DNA of 64,000 nucleotides from Methylobacterium pseudosasicola (GCF_900114535.1 NZ_FOTK01000030.1:1-64000), one strand, 5' to 3'. Shown: positions 41,330 to 50,382, counted from the stretch's first letter. Notes: generated by a model not told the origin, from the sequence alone. Translations and numbers: made by a program.

Positions 41330-41749
41330 TCAGTCGAAGTTGCGGACCTTGGCCGAGCCGCCCAGGCTGATCGCGGGCTTGGCCGGCGCGCCTGCGAGGC
41401 TGACCTTCTTCTGGCCCGGCAGGGTTTTTGCCCGCAGCTCTGGCGCGGCCGTCGGCACCGGCTTGGCGGGCTTGAGATGCGCCTGCCCGTGGATCACCGA
41501 GCCGATCTCGCCGGCGACCCGGATCAGGTCCTCCCGGTCGCAGGAGCGGGCGACCTTAAGGCCGAGCTTGTGCATGTGGCTCTTGCCATAGAGGTAGGCG
41601 GCGAGCTGCGCGCGCTTCAGCGGCTGGATCTTTTCCAGGATCAACGGCAGGTCGAAATCATCGGCCCGGTAGACCTCGCCCAGGAACTCGAGGCTCACGG
41701 GGCAATCGACTTCGGGCTCGGCGCCGCTGGTCGGGTGCGCTTGCGTCAT
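41330..41749 (-). CDS. Hypothetical cytosolic protein
   Basis: A 139-residue protein without a signal peptide. It starts MTQAHPTSGAEPEVD, has a folded-looking core (FLGEVYRADDFDLPLILEKI, LKRAQLAAYLYGKS) and a Lys/Pro/Ala-rich basic tail (KPAKPVPTAAPELRAKTL). The family is not recognised. Its ATG overlaps the stop of the secreted protein gene upstream (ATGA at 41746-41749), so they are coupled. Confidence 0.6.
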   Translation of the reverse strand: MTQAHPTSGAEPEVDCPVSLEFLGEVYRADDFDLPLILEKIQPLKRAQLAAYLYGKSHMHKLGLKVARSCDREDLIRVAGEIGSVIHGQAHLKPAKPVPTAAPELRAKTLPGQKKVSLAGAPAKPAISLGGSAKVRNFD

Positions 41750-42126
41750 GGTTGCCTCTCGGGAAGCGATGGATCGGAAGCTGGCCCGGATGCCCCGGAG
41801 CCGGGGTCGGTTTCAAGCCCTGTCGGTGCGGCAAGGTCCGCAATCCTGCCCTGCACGGGCTCGGAGGGGGCGACGGGTGCCACGTCGGCCGCCGGTTTCC
41901 AGGCGCCGAGGCAGCCGGTGCAGACGGATTCGATCACCGCCCGGGCATGGGCTTCCCGGCGCGCCCACAGGGCCTCGCGGGCGATGCGGTCGCCGTCCTG
42001 CGTCGGTCGGATGCGGATGAACAGCGGTTCTTCCGCCCGGGCCGCGACCGGGGCCGCGGCCAACAGGGCGAGCAGCGCCAGGGGGCGGACTTTTGGGCCC
42101 GGAACTGGCGGCGCCGCGCGATTCAT
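41746..42126 (-). CDS. Hypothetical secreted protein
   Basis: A 126-residue protein with a signal peptide (LALLALLAAAPVAARAEEP) from the ATG at 42126. The mature part has FIRIRPTQDGDRIAREALW, one Cys pair CTGC, and a Pro/Ala/Ser-rich end. No family is recognised. The frame upstream of 42126 overlaps the carrier gene in another phase. It forms a two-gene unit with the following cytosolic protein gene. Confidence 0.6.
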   Translation of the reverse strand: MNRAAPPVPGPKVRPLALLALLAAAPVAARAEEPLFIRIRPTQDGDRIAREALWARREAHARAVIESVCTGCLGAWKPAADVAPVAPSEPVQGRIADLAAPTGLETDPGSGASGPASDPSLPERQP

Positions 42127-42187
42127 GCCGTCTCGTCCCTCCGGCGAAGCTGATCCGGAGACCTCGCGCCTTATGGTAAACCGTCGC

Positions 42188-43537
42188 TTAACGTGAGGCG
42201 AGCGGTTCCGCTGCGGGGGCGACGACGTCCTTGTCCGGCGAAGCCCGGCGCCTGTCCTGGGCGCGGCCGAGCCAGAGGCTGTTGAGGAGCCACGCCACCG
42301 AGAGCGGCACCGCCACTCCGGCAATGCCGGTGCTGCCGAAGCCGAGCCCCTGGATGCCGGTGAAGGACCACGCCCCGACCTGGTCGCCCAGCCGGTAGAC
42401 CACCGTGTCGATGAAGCTCTTGGCCTTGTAGCGGTCCTCCCGGGGGACAACGGTGAACAGCACCTCCCGGATCGGCCGGGCGATGGCGAAGTTCCCGGCC
42501 CGGCGCAGGACCTGGAACGCCACGATCACCCCGATGGTCGGCGAGACCGCCAGAGCCGCGAAACCGAGCACGCTGAAGGCCGGCAGGAGGGCGAGCGTGA
42601 ACCCGACGCCGAGGCGATTGACGATGCGCCCGGTGAGGAACAGCTGCACCCCGAGGGTCAGCACGTTCACCGCGAGATCGACGCTGGCGAAGAAGGCGGT
42701 CTGCGCGCCCCGGTCGGAAAAGCTGTTCTTGGCGATGCCGGCCTGCTCGAAATACAGGAAGGTCGAGGTCACCGAGAACAGCAGCAGGAACAGCGAGATG
42801 TTCAGCAGATAGGGCGAGGCCAGGGTGCGGGTCACGCCGGCCAGCACGCTGCCGCCGATGGTGCGGTCCTGGCCGTCATGAGCCGCCTCGCCGCTGCCCG
42901 GTACCGCGTGGAGCCGGGCCGACAGGGCGGCGAGCCCGCGCATGCAGAACACCGCGGCTTCCAGCAGTACCACCGCGCAGAGCATCAGCCCCCAGGTCGG
43001 CACGTTCTTGGCGAGGAGCGCCGTGGTGGCCGAGCCCGCGATGGCGCCCAGCGTCGCCCCGGCCGCGATGAATCCGAACAGGCGCTTGCCCTGCTCATTG
43101 GAGAACACGTCGACAATGGTGGCCCAGAAGATCGAGACCACGAACAGGTTGAAGATCGACAGCCAGACGAAGAACACCCGGCCGATCCAGATTCCCCATT
43201 CCGGCGGTGCCAGGTACAGGGTCAGGGCGAAGGCCAGGATGTTGGCGGCAAAAAACCGGTAGGTGACCGGCACGAACCGCGCCCGCGGCATGCGCTTCAC
43301 CAGGTAGGCGAAGGGCAGGTTGAGCGCGAGCATGCCGACCAGCGTCGCGGTGAACAGCCAGGGCAGGTTCTCGATGCCCCCGGCCACGCCCATCTGGTCG
43401 CGGATCGGGCGCAGCACGTAATAGGCAGCCAGGATCGAGAAGATGTAGGCCCATGACCAGGCGAGCGCCTGGCCCTCGCCGGGGCGGATGTCGATCAGGC
43501 GCGCGAGCGGGCCGCGAGTCACAGAGGTCTCAGCCAC
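42188..43537 (-). CDS. MFS-fold NTP/NDP-exchange-type carrier
   Basis: A 449-residue protein with twelve predicted membrane segments. WAYIFSILAAYYVLRPIRDQMG and the later VFSNEQGKRLFGFIAAGATLGA recall the nucleotide-exchange (Tlc/NTT-like) carriers found in free-living alphaproteobacteria, where the substrate is often unproven. The GTG start at 43537 is preferred because GGGAGG lies six bases upstream; an ATG at 43576 gives a longer form. Confidence 0.8.
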   Translation of the reverse strand: MAETSVTRGPLARLIDIRPGEGQALAWSWAYIFSILAAYYVLRPIRDQMGVAGGIENLPWLFTATLVGMLALNLPFAYLVKRMPRARFVPVTYRFFAANILAFALTLYLAPPEWGIWIGRVFFVWLSIFNLFVVSIFWATIVDVFSNEQGKRLFGFIAAGATLGAIAGSATTALLAKNVPTWGLMLCAVVLLEAAVFCMRGLAALSARLHAVPGSGEAAHDGQDRTIGGSVLAGVTRTLASPYLLNISLFLLLFSVTSTFLYFEQAGIAKNSFSDRGAQTAFFASVDLAVNVLTLGVQLFLTGRIVNRLGVGFTLALLPAFSVLGFAALAVSPTIGVIVAFQVLRRAGNFAIARPIREVLFTVVPREDRYKAKSFIDTVVYRLGDQVGAWSFTGIQGLGFGSTGIAGVAVPLSVAWLLNSLWLGRAQDRRRASPDKDVVAPAAEPLASR

Positions 43538-43600
43538 GCGACCTCCCGGCCCGCTTCGACCAACGACCGGACTCATCCATGGTCAGACAAGGCTCGGGTC

Positions 43601-43695
43601 CCCTCTCCCGTGCGGGAGAGGGACAGGGTGAGGGATGCGACCTTTCCGGAAGGACCTAGTCCCTCACCCCAACCCTCTCCCGCACGGGAGAGGGA
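43601..43695. repeat. Paired CCCTCTCCC palindromes
   Basis: Two copies of a small palindrome, CCCTCTCCCGTGCGGGAGAG at 43601-43620 and a near copy at 43673-43695, are arranged as an overall inverted pair around AGGGTGAGGGA and TCCCTCACCC stretches. The arms could fold as one long hairpin or two short ones. It fills the gap between the NTP/NDP-type carrier gene and the F420-reductase-like gene. Confidence 0.75.
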
Positions 43696-43799
43696 GCGCG
43701 TCGCGCTTCCCTCGCTGAACCTCGCGTCGGTCCAGCCCGGGCCGTAAGCCGACCTCCCCGCCCCCGCGGAGAAGAACGGGACGGACGCCGCTCCGCGTG

Positions 43800-44543
43800 T
43801 CACTTCCCCAGCCCGAACTTCTCGCGCAGCTCCGGCGCGGTCGCCTCGTGGCCGAAGCCCGGGGAGCCCATGGCGAACTTGTCGGCATCTTTCAGCGGGC
43901 CGACAAGAACCGGGTCGAACCCGGCATCGCGGACCAGGCCCTCGGCGACCTTCACGGCCGCGGGATCGTCACCCGCGATCGGGATCGCCATCCGGCCGCC
44001 CGGCCGGTCCTTGCCGCCATCGGCGCCGGCCTTGGCGAAGACCTTGTAGTTGGCCGCATTGAACGCCCGGACCAGCTTGGCGCCCGGGAAGTACTTGGCC
44101 GAAGTCGCCCCGATGCCGTTCGCCTGGACCTCGTCGTAGAGCGCGCCGTCGCGCTTCTGGGTGGCGTTGCCGGCATCGAGCACGACCTTGCCGGCGAGTG
44201 AGGCCGCCAGATCCTTCGAGAGATCCGGATAGGCCTTGTACGGCACCGCCACGAACACCGCGTCGCCGAATTGGATCGCCTCCTCGGGCGTGCCGGCTTT
44301 CGCCTTCGGCCCGAGCTCGGCGATCATCGGCGCCAGGGTCTCGGGATGGCGCGAGGCGAACATCACCTCGTGGCCGTCTTTCACCCAGAGCGTGCCGATC
44401 GTGCCGCCGATATTCCCGGCCCCGATCACCCCGATCCGGATTTTTTTGGGATTGTCCTGCGCCAGGGTTGGTATCGCGGAAGCCGTGAGGAGGCCGGCGG
44501 CGAGGGCGAGCGCAGCGCGCCGCGTGGTGCGATCAGACCGCAT
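43800..44543 (-). CDS. Exported F420-reductase-like NAD(P)-binding protein
   Basis: A 247-residue protein with a twin-arginine-type signal (TTRRAALALAAGLL, ending near TLAQ) followed by a Rossmann fold: IGVIGAGNIGGTIGTLW, VMFASRHPE, VFVAVPYKAY, VLDAGNAT and VRAFNAANY. The core matches the NADPH-dependent F420 reductase-like (NAD_binding_2/F420_oxidored) family, which moves hydride between nucleotide cofactors. Export is odd for such an enzyme. Its start overlaps the aldo/keto reductase stop by 11 bases. Confidence 0.8.
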   Translation of the reverse strand: MRSDRTTRRAALALAAGLLTASAIPTLAQDNPKKIRIGVIGAGNIGGTIGTLWVKDGHEVMFASRHPETLAPMIAELGPKAKAGTPEEAIQFGDAVFVAVPYKAYPDLSKDLAASLAGKVVLDAGNATQKRDGALYDEVQANGIGATSAKYFPGAKLVRAFNAANYKVFAKAGADGGKDRPGGRMAIPIAGDDPAAVKVAEGLVRDAGFDPVLVGPLKDADKFAMGSPGFGHEATAPELREKFGLGK

Positions 44544-45438
44544 CGATGAAGGTCTCCATCTGCTTGCGCTGGGCCGGGTTCGGCAGCGTCCCCCGGGCGG
44601 CGGCGAGGTTGTCCTCGACATAGGCCACCTTCGCCATGCCGGGGATCGGGCAGGTCACGGCTGGGTGGCCGAGCACGTATTTCAAGAACACCTGCGGCCA
44701 GCTGGTGCAGCCGAGATCCTTCGCCACCGGCGGCAGCTCCTTGCCCTGCACCGCCTTGAACAGGCGGTCCCGGCCGAAGGGCACGTTGGTCATCACCGCC
44801 ACGCCCTTGTCGGCGGCGAGCGGCAGCACGCGCTCGGCCGCGGCCCGGTTGTCGATGGCGTAGTTCACCTGGATGAAGTCGAGCGTCTCGCGCTTCATCA
44901 CGGCTTCCAGCGCGTCGAGCTGGCCGTCTCTCCAGACGGTGACGCCGACATAGCGGATCCGCTTGTCCCGCTTCAGATCCCGCAGGACCGCCAGATTCTC
45001 GTTCACGTCGATCAGATTGTGGACCGCCACGAGGTCGAGATTTGCGACCTTCATCCGCTTCAACGAGCGCTCGAACTCGGCGAGCGTCGCGTCTCGACCC
45101 TGGGTATCGACCTTGCTGGCGAGAAAGATCTTTTCGCGCAGGCCCGGCTCGGTGAGGATCAAACCGAGCACGTCCTCGGCGGTGCCGTAGCTCGGCGCGG
45201 TGTCGATCACCGATCCGCCGAGCGAGACGAAACTCTGCACGGCGGCCTTGAGCGGGGCCACCGCCTCGGGATTGGGTTCGACCTCGTAGCGCCGCGACGT
45301 GCCGATCCCGATCGCCGGCAGCATCTCCCCGGTGGAGGGGATCGGCCGTCGGATCAGCGGCTCGGCGGCCCAGGACAGGCACGGGGCCAGCGGCGCGAGG
45401 GCGGATGCCGCAAGCACGGCACGACGGGATACGGGCAT
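44533..45438 (-). CDS. Exported aldo/keto reductase
   Basis: A 301-residue TIM-barrel oxidoreductase with a twin-arginine signal (VSRRAVLAASALAPL, cleavage near SWAAEP). The catalytic tetrad is visible: Asp and Tyr in VIDTAPSYG, Lys in FLASKV, His in LVAVHNL. It is the first gene of a two-gene unit with an exported F420-reductase-like protein. The physiological substrate is unknown. Confidence 0.88.
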   Translation of the reverse strand: MPVSRRAVLAASALAPLAPCLSWAAEPLIRRPIPSTGEMLPAIGIGTSRRYEVEPNPEAVAPLKAAVQSFVSLGGSVIDTAPSYGTAEDVLGLILTEPGLREKIFLASKVDTQGRDATLAEFERSLKRMKVANLDLVAVHNLIDVNENLAVLRDLKRDKRIRYVGVTVWRDGQLDALEAVMKRETLDFIQVNYAIDNRAAAERVLPLAADKGVAVMTNVPFGRDRLFKAVQGKELPPVAKDLGCTSWPQVFLKYVLGHPAVTCPIPGMAKVAYVEDNLAAARGTLPNPAQRKQMETFIDAV

Positions 45439-45628
45439 GGCCGGCCTCCGGCGGTGTCAGAACACAACCGGAAGATAGGGCGGCGCTCGGCGGAAGTGTA
45501 TTCGTTATTCTCACGCTTGCGCGAGCGCGAGGAAACCCGACTCGACCCGGAGCCGGACGCGTCCGGTGACGTCCCGGCGCGTCCCAGGATGCTGCGCCCT
45601 GCCTCGGATGCGGCGGTCCCGCCAGCCC

Positions 45629-45967
45629 CTAATCCTCCTCCGGCGGATCCTCAAATTCCGCGCCCTCGGTGTCCGGCGCGATCCGGAACCGGTACTCGTC
45701 GATCGCTAGGAACGCGCGGTGGACCGTTTGTGGGTCGAGGCCATCGCGCACCACGATCGTCTGGAAATCGATGAACAGTCGGGCGATCCGCGCCTCCTCC
45801 GACAGGGCGGCCAGCGCGGACGAACTGGCGCCCGCGCGCATAACGTAGCGCTTTGCCACGCCGTCCGTGTCGGGCATGGGCAGAACAACGATCTGCCCGG
45901 CCGTCTCGGGTCGCAGCTCCGCCCAGCGGGCGGGGGTCCACGCAATGATGGCCTCGATCTGCTTCAT
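45629..45967 (-). CDS. Hypothetical cytosolic protein
   Basis: A 112-residue acidic protein. MKQIEAIIAWTPARWAELRP, FIDFQTIVVRDGLDPQTVHRAF (in parts) and the acidic tail EFEDPPEED are seen; no family is recognised. The ATG at 45967 has GGAGG five bases upstream, better than the GTG two codons before it. It is monocistronic. Confidence 0.6.
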   Translation of the reverse strand: MKQIEAIIAWTPARWAELRPETAGQIVVLPMPDTDGVAKRYVMRAGASSSALAALSEEARIARLFIDFQTIVVRDGLDPQTVHRAFLAIDEYRFRIAPDTEGAEFEDPPEED

Positions 45968-46301
45968 CGGCACCTCCGGCGGCTCAGGATGATCCGCCTA
46001 AGCATCATTTGCCGGAGGGGTCACCGGGTGGGCGGTGAAAATGTTGCCGGATGTAGGACATGCCGGGGGCATCGGCGTAGCCACGCGCTCGCACTGACGG
46101 AGGACCCCTGTAACCCTGCGGAGAGGCTCAACTCCGCCCTCATCCTGCGGTGTGGGGTGTTCGATTTTTCAATGCGCGACCGACGATGCGCACCACGAAA
46201 AGAGAGTCGTCCTGGAAAGGCTGCGCGCCCACCCTCCCCCGCAGAGGCTAACGGATTCACATCGTTCCGGCAGCAAGCGTTTGAAGCACCACGCATTTCC
46301 C

Positions 46302-46405
46302 CTCCCCCTTGCGGGGAGGGGCCAGGGGTGGGGGTGGTGCAGGATCGAACGTTAAGGGTGCCTTCTGAGCCACCCCCACCTCCAACTTCTCCCCGCAAGG
46401 GGGAG
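46302..46405. repeat. Inverted CTCCCCCTTGCGGGG repeat
   Basis: CTCCCCCTTGCGGGG (46302-46316) is exactly inverted at 46391-46405, with a second nested pair, GTGGGGGTGG and CCACCCCCAC, inside. The 45974-46589 interval has no supported gene; it consists mainly of this element and the related one at 46469-46514. Confidence 0.8.
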
Positions 46406-46468
46406 GAGAGAGCGCCGCGCCGTTCGCGGTGCGATGTGTGAACATCGTCGCCCGTGCAGCAGAGGATT

Positions 46469-46514
46469 GGGGTGGGGGATCAGGCACTTCCGGAGACGTC
46501 GCATCCCCCGCCCC
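46469..46514. repeat. Short inverted repeat, related family
   Basis: GGGGTGGGGGAT (46469-46480) pairs with ATCCCCCGCCCC (46503-46514) with one mismatch; the loop contains TTCCGGA, as does the 43601-43695 element. It looks like a truncated relative of the CCCTCTCCC repeat type. Confidence 0.55.
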
Positions 46515-46589
46515 GTCCCTCTCCCAAACGGAACCGGGCACCTGCGCCCCGAATGGAGATACGCCCCGGAGCGGCGCCACCCCCGAATG

Positions 46590-47033
46590 CTATCGCGCCC
46601 GCTCGACCTGCCCGCGGATTTCCCCCTTCGGATTCGCGGCGGTGTGGAGGTTGAAATAGAGCTTGCCGGCTTCGAGGTCGGCGGCCTTGGTGTCGTCCAG
46701 GGTCGCCTCGCCGGAGAACGGGCTGCTGGTCGCGGTCACCGGCACGAGCACCCCGGCATTGGCGCCGGCCGGGGCCGGGCCGTGGAAATGCGCGGCCGTG
46801 ACCGGGCCGGTCAGGCCGCTATAGGTGCCGTTCCAGCTCAGGCGCTTGGTGGCCGGATCGTAGGTCGCCGTGACGGCGCCGGTGCCCTTCGAATCGGTCG
46901 CCGGGACCTCGCTGCCGCCCGTGAGCGCGGCCTTGTAGGGGATGCTCTCCCCCGCCGCGCGGGCGCCGGAGACGGCGAGCGGCACGGTGAATGCGAGGAG
47001 GGCGGCGAAACCGGTACTGGCAAGGCGTGTCAT
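46590..47033 (-). CDS. Secreted CHRD-domain protein
   Basis: A 147-residue protein with a signal peptide from the ATG at 47033, then a CHRD domain: YKAALTGGSEVPATDSKGTG, LSWNGTYSGLTGPVTAAHFH, GPAPAGANAGVLVP, and the end AGKLYFNLHTAANPKGEIRG. The pattern (LxGxxEVPP start, HxHGPA, NxHTxxxPxGEIRG) is characteristic. The domain occurs in extracellular proteins; its bacterial role is unknown. Confidence 0.9.
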   Translation of the reverse strand: MTRLASTGFAALLAFTVPLAVSGARAAGESIPYKAALTGGSEVPATDSKGTGAVTATYDPATKRLSWNGTYSGLTGPVTAAHFHGPAPAGANAGVLVPVTATSSPFSGEATLDDTKAADLEAGKLYFNLHTAANPKGEIRGQVERAR

Positions 47034-47125
47034 CGAACGCTCCGCTTCGGCACGGCCCCCGAGCGGGGCCACGTGTCGCAAGATAGAGGGGCGGCGCCGC
47101 GCGGACCATCGGGTTATCGTTCATC

Positions 47126-49192
47126 ATGGGACAAATGTCCGGCCGCAGGCGCCGGCGGCGGGGTGCGATGGCGGTGACGGACGCAGGCGCCCCGGCGGGC
47201 GGGCACGGGCGGGAGATCACGGCCCGGGGCCTCGTTCTCGGCGCGCTGATCACAATCGTGTTCATGGCCGCCAACATCTATCTCGGCCTCAAGACCGGGA
47301 TGACCTTCTCGTCCTCGATTCCCGCGGCGCTGATCTCGATGGGTGCCCTGCGGCTCGTGGGCGGGGCCGGCATCCTCGAGAACAACATCGTGCAGACCCA
47401 GGCCTCGGCGGCCGGGACCCTGTGCAATGTCATCCTGGTCCTGCCCGGCCTGGTTCTGATCGGGCATTGGCACGGCTTCCCGTTCTGGGAGACGAGCCTG
47501 GTCTGCCTGATCGGAGGCTGGCTCGGCGTGGCCTTCTCGATCCCCCTGCGCCGGGCGCTGGTCTCGGGCAGCGACCTCCCCTACCCCGAGGGCGTCGCCG
47601 CCGCCGAGGTCTTACGGGCCGGCCATGCCGAGACCGGCGAGCGCGGCCTGACCACTTTGCTGATTGCCGCTTCGGGCTCGGGCCTCGTCGCCTTCGCCAC
47701 CAGCGGCCTGCGGATCCTGGCCGACGGCGTGCTCACGGCCGTCAGTTTCGGTGGTGCGGTGTTCAGCATCGGCAGCGGCTTCTCCCTGGCGCTGGTCGGG
47801 GTCGGCTATCTGGTCGGCATTGGGGCATGCCTCGCCCTGCTCACCGGTGTTGTGATCGCTTGGGGCATTATGGTCCCGGTGCTGACAGCCGTGACGTCCC
47901 AGCCCGGCCTGTCGCCCGGGGAGGCCGCGCAGGCGGTGTGGTCGGGGCAGGTCCGGCTCGTCGGCGCCGGCATCATTGCGGTGGGTGGGTTCTGGACCGT
48001 GGCGACGCTTGTCCGGCCGATCGCCCGGAGCATCCGGTCGGCCCTGGCGGCCGGCAATCCGGCTCGCGCCGCTGCCCGGCAGGACCGCGACCTGCCGCTG
48101 CCCCTGGTCGGCGGCGTGGCGCTCGCCCTGTGCCTGCCGCTCGGCGCGCTGTTTGCCGGATTTGCGGCCGATCTCGGTATCAATGGCCCGATGCTCGCCG
48201 CCGTGGTGGCGGCGGGCCTGCTGTTCTGCCTGGTCTTCGGGGCCGCTATGGCGGCGGTCTGCGGCTACCTCGCCGGTCTCCTCGGCTCCTCCACCAGCCC
48301 GATTTCCGGGATCGGCATCCTCACCGCCATGGTCGGCGCCGCGCTGCTGCCGCTGCTCCTCGGCCCGGCCGACGATCCGGAGGCGCGGCGCGTCACCGTC
48401 GCGCTGGTGCTGCTCGCGGCCTCGGTGATCATCACCGCCTGCTCCATCGCCAACGACAACCTGCAGGATCTCAAGACCGGCCAGATCGTCGACGCCACGC
48501 CCTGGCGCCAGCAGGTGGTGCTGATCGTCGGCGTCGCCGTCGGCTCCCTGGTGATCGTGCCGCTGCTGTCGCTGCTCTACGGCGCCTACGGCTTCGTCGG
48601 GTCCCTGCCCCGCCCCGGCATGGATCCGGCCCTGGCGCTCACCGTACCGCAGGCCTCGCTGGTCACTCAGATCGCCGAAGGTATCGTCGCCCGCACCCTG
48701 CCCTGGCCGATGCTGCTGATCGGCTGCGGCCTCGGCGCCGTGATGGTCGGCCTCGAAGTCGCGCTCAAGCGCCGGGCGTTCAGCTTTCCCGCGCTCACCG
48801 TCGGCATCGGCATGTACCTGCCGCTCTCGGTGGAGATGACCATCGGTCTCGGCGGCCTGCTCGGCTTCCTCTGCGCCCGCGCCCTGCGCCGCCGCGGCGC
48901 CGATCCCGAGACCCGGGAGGCTTCCCGCCGCCGGGGCGTGCTGATCGCCTCCGGTTTCCTGGTCGGCGAGAGTTTCGTCGGGATCGGCCTGACCGCCGTC
49001 GATGCGGCCTCCGGCCGATCCTCGACCCTGAGCCTAGTCGGTCCGGATTTCGCCCCGACGGCGACCTGGCTGGGCGGCGCGGTCTTCGCCGCCGGATTCT
49101 TCGCAGCATTTCGGTTCATCCGCGGTTCCTTCGCAGAGCCTTCGCAGAGACGCCCCGCCGGCGCCCCCCAATTCGGCGCAGAGAACCGTTGA
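47126..49192 (+). CDS. OPT-family oligopeptide transporter
   Basis: A 688-residue protein with about fifteen membrane segments. ITIVFMAANIYLGLKTGMTF and PALIS-type motif SIPAALISMGALR, then NNIVQTQASAAGTL, match the OPT family that imports peptides or metal-chelate compounds. The ATG at 47126 starts a basic tail (MSGRRRRRRG) before the first segment; an ATG at 47168 is also possible. The gene ends 67 bases before the tRNA. Confidence 0.93.
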   Translation: MGQMSGRRRRRRGAMAVTDAGAPAGGHGREITARGLVLGALITIVFMAANIYLGLKTGMTFSSSIPAALISMGALRLVGGAGILENNIVQTQASAAGTLCNVILVLPGLVLIGHWHGFPFWETSLVCLIGGWLGVAFSIPLRRALVSGSDLPYPEGVAAAEVLRAGHAETGERGLTTLLIAASGSGLVAFATSGLRILADGVLTAVSFGGAVFSIGSGFSLALVGVGYLVGIGACLALLTGVVIAWGIMVPVLTAVTSQPGLSPGEAAQAVWSGQVRLVGAGIIAVGGFWTVATLVRPIARSIRSALAAGNPARAAARQDRDLPLPLVGGVALALCLPLGALFAGFAADLGINGPMLAAVVAAGLLFCLVFGAAMAAVCGYLAGLLGSSTSPISGIGILTAMVGAALLPLLLGPADDPEARRVTVALVLLAASVIITACSIANDNLQDLKTGQIVDATPWRQQVVLIVGVAVGSLVIVPLLSLLYGAYGFVGSLPRPGMDPALALTVPQASLVTQIAEGIVARTLPWPMLLIGCGLGAVMVGLEVALKRRAFSFPALTVGIGMYLPLSVEMTIGLGGLLGFLCARALRRRGADPETREASRRRGVLIASGFLVGESFVGIGLTAVDAASGRSSTLSLVGPDFAPTATWLGGAVFAAGFFAAFRFIRGSFAEPSQRRPAGAPQFGAENR

Positions 49193-49259
49193 CAGCCCGC
49201 GCCCACCCTCCCTATACCCCGCCCGCTGGTCGCAGCCTTCCGAGGCCTGCGCGGCTCGT

Positions 49260-49336
49260 GGCGGGGTAGCTCAGCTGGTTAGAGCAGAGGAATCATAATC
49301 CTTGTGTCGGGGGTTCAAATCCCTCCCTCGCTACCA
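49260..49336 (+). tRNA. tRNA-Met (CAT anticodon)
   Basis: A full cloverleaf of 77 bases: acceptor GGCGGGG, D arm GCTCAGCTGGTTAGAGC, anticodon loop ATCATAA with CAT, T arm with GTTCAAAT, and encoded CCA at 49334-49336. The acceptor is closed with G-T pairs. It resembles elongator tRNA-Met of Rhizobiales; a CAT anticodon modified to read AUA (Ile) cannot be excluded. It forms the left edge of the prophage-like region. Confidence 0.95.
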
Positions 49337-49370
49337 AAAATCTCCAACTGATCCTTACACTTAGCCATCG

Positions 49371-49399
49371 AGCCTCGGATTTGCCGTCCGGGGCTTTTT
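49371..49399 (+). terminator. Rho-independent terminator after the tRNA
   Basis: AGCCTCGGA (49371-49379) pairs with TCCGGGGCT (49387-49395), one G-T pair, with a 7-base loop and a TTTTT tail. It is placed correctly to end the tRNA-Met transcript. Confidence 0.8.
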
Positions 49400-49581
49400 G
49401 CTGCTCGGGCTGTTCTCGGGCTGCGACCCATGGAATTCATCGACCCCGGATCCGCACGGATTCCTGAGCCGGACCCTATCCATGGCCGGATCGTCTCAGC
49501 CGCCGTTGGCAGTGCCGAGCTTCGGCATGTCGAACTTCGGCAGGCTCGCACGAAGAATGGGTTGTCGATCGGAGACAGCCC

Positions 49582-49905
49582 ATGCCCGCCAATGCCTACC
49601 TCGGCCTGACCTCACTCTCGGGCACCCGCCCGCTCGCCGTCCCGGACGACGTCCGTGGCTTCCGCTGCGAGGATCCCGCCGGGCGCTGCCCGTCCTGCCG
49701 GCATCACGCACGCATCGAGGGCCCGGCGCCGGCAACCCGCCACACCGGGGAGGCCTGTGTCGCGGACGTCTGCCTGGCGTACCGGCGCGAGCTTCTCATC
49801 GCCCGGTCGACCACGAGGCCGTGCGGGCGGTTCGAGGTGTGTGCGAAAACCGCACAGACCCCGCCCTTGCCCGGCGCCGGCCTGGGGGGCATCATCCCGG
49901 CATAG
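49582..49905 (+). CDS. Small Cys-rich hypothetical protein
   Basis: A 107-residue protein with eight Cys, including CEDPAGRCPSC near residues 29-39 and EACVADVC near residue 60, which suggests a small zinc-binding fold. A ribosome binding site (GGAGA) lies six bases before the ATG. No family is recognised. It is the first gene of the prophage-like region after the tRNA. Confidence 0.55.
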   Translation: MPANAYLGLTSLSGTRPLAVPDDVRGFRCEDPAGRCPSCRHHARIEGPAPATRHTGEACVADVCLAYRRELLIARSTTRPCGRFEVCAKTAQTPPLPGAGLGGIIPA

Positions 49906-49991
49906 GAGATCGGCTTCCGCCGGTCGGCCTCCCGCACCCTTGAGGGCTCCCATCTATCGCGCCGGCCGCCGCGCCGGGCAGGAGCCTTCCC

Positions 49992-50282
49992 ATGCGCGTC
50001 ATCGAGATCTCCACCGTCGAGGCCCTCATCCGCGAGGCGCTCCCCCGCGCCACGGAGGAAGAGGTCGCGTTCCTTCTCGCGCGTTGCGAGGGGCGGTCCC
50101 TGCACCCCGACAACGCCGACCTGCTCAGGCCCTTCACGCGCCGGGACGATTCGGAGACCCGCGTCGAGCGGATCGGGATGCTGGTCGGATGTGTCCTGAC
50201 CGGCCAGCGGAACGGGTGGCACAGCAGCGCGATCCACCCCGCCGTCCGGCGACCGGTCCGGGATGCGGCAGCGCGGGCTTAG
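49992..50282 (+). CDS. Hypothetical protein
   Basis: A 96-residue acidic-then-basic protein. MRVIEISTVEALIREALPRA and EEEVAFLLARCEGRS look helical, and the end VRRPVRDAAARA is basic. AGGAG lies seven bases before the ATG, so translation is plausible. The family is not recognised; such short proteins are typical of phage early regions. Confidence 0.55.
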   Translation: MRVIEISTVEALIREALPRATEEEVAFLLARCEGRSLHPDNADLLRPFTRRDDSETRVERIGMLVGCVLTGQRNGWHSSAIHPAVRRPVRDAAARA

Positions 50283-50382
50283 CCCTACGCAGTCCCGCCC
50301 GGTGCGCCCGTTAACCGAGCCATCGATCGGGCCTTCCCTGCCGGATCGGGCGCCCCTATCTTGCTCTTGTGCACACGACGAC

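Noticed and set aside
39852-41591. A 579-codon plus-strand frame over guaA
   Set aside because: It is antisense to guaA and has shadow-type composition.
49315-49551. A 78-codon minus-strand frame after the tRNA
   Set aside because: It runs through the tRNA terminator, has no ribosome site and no family signal.
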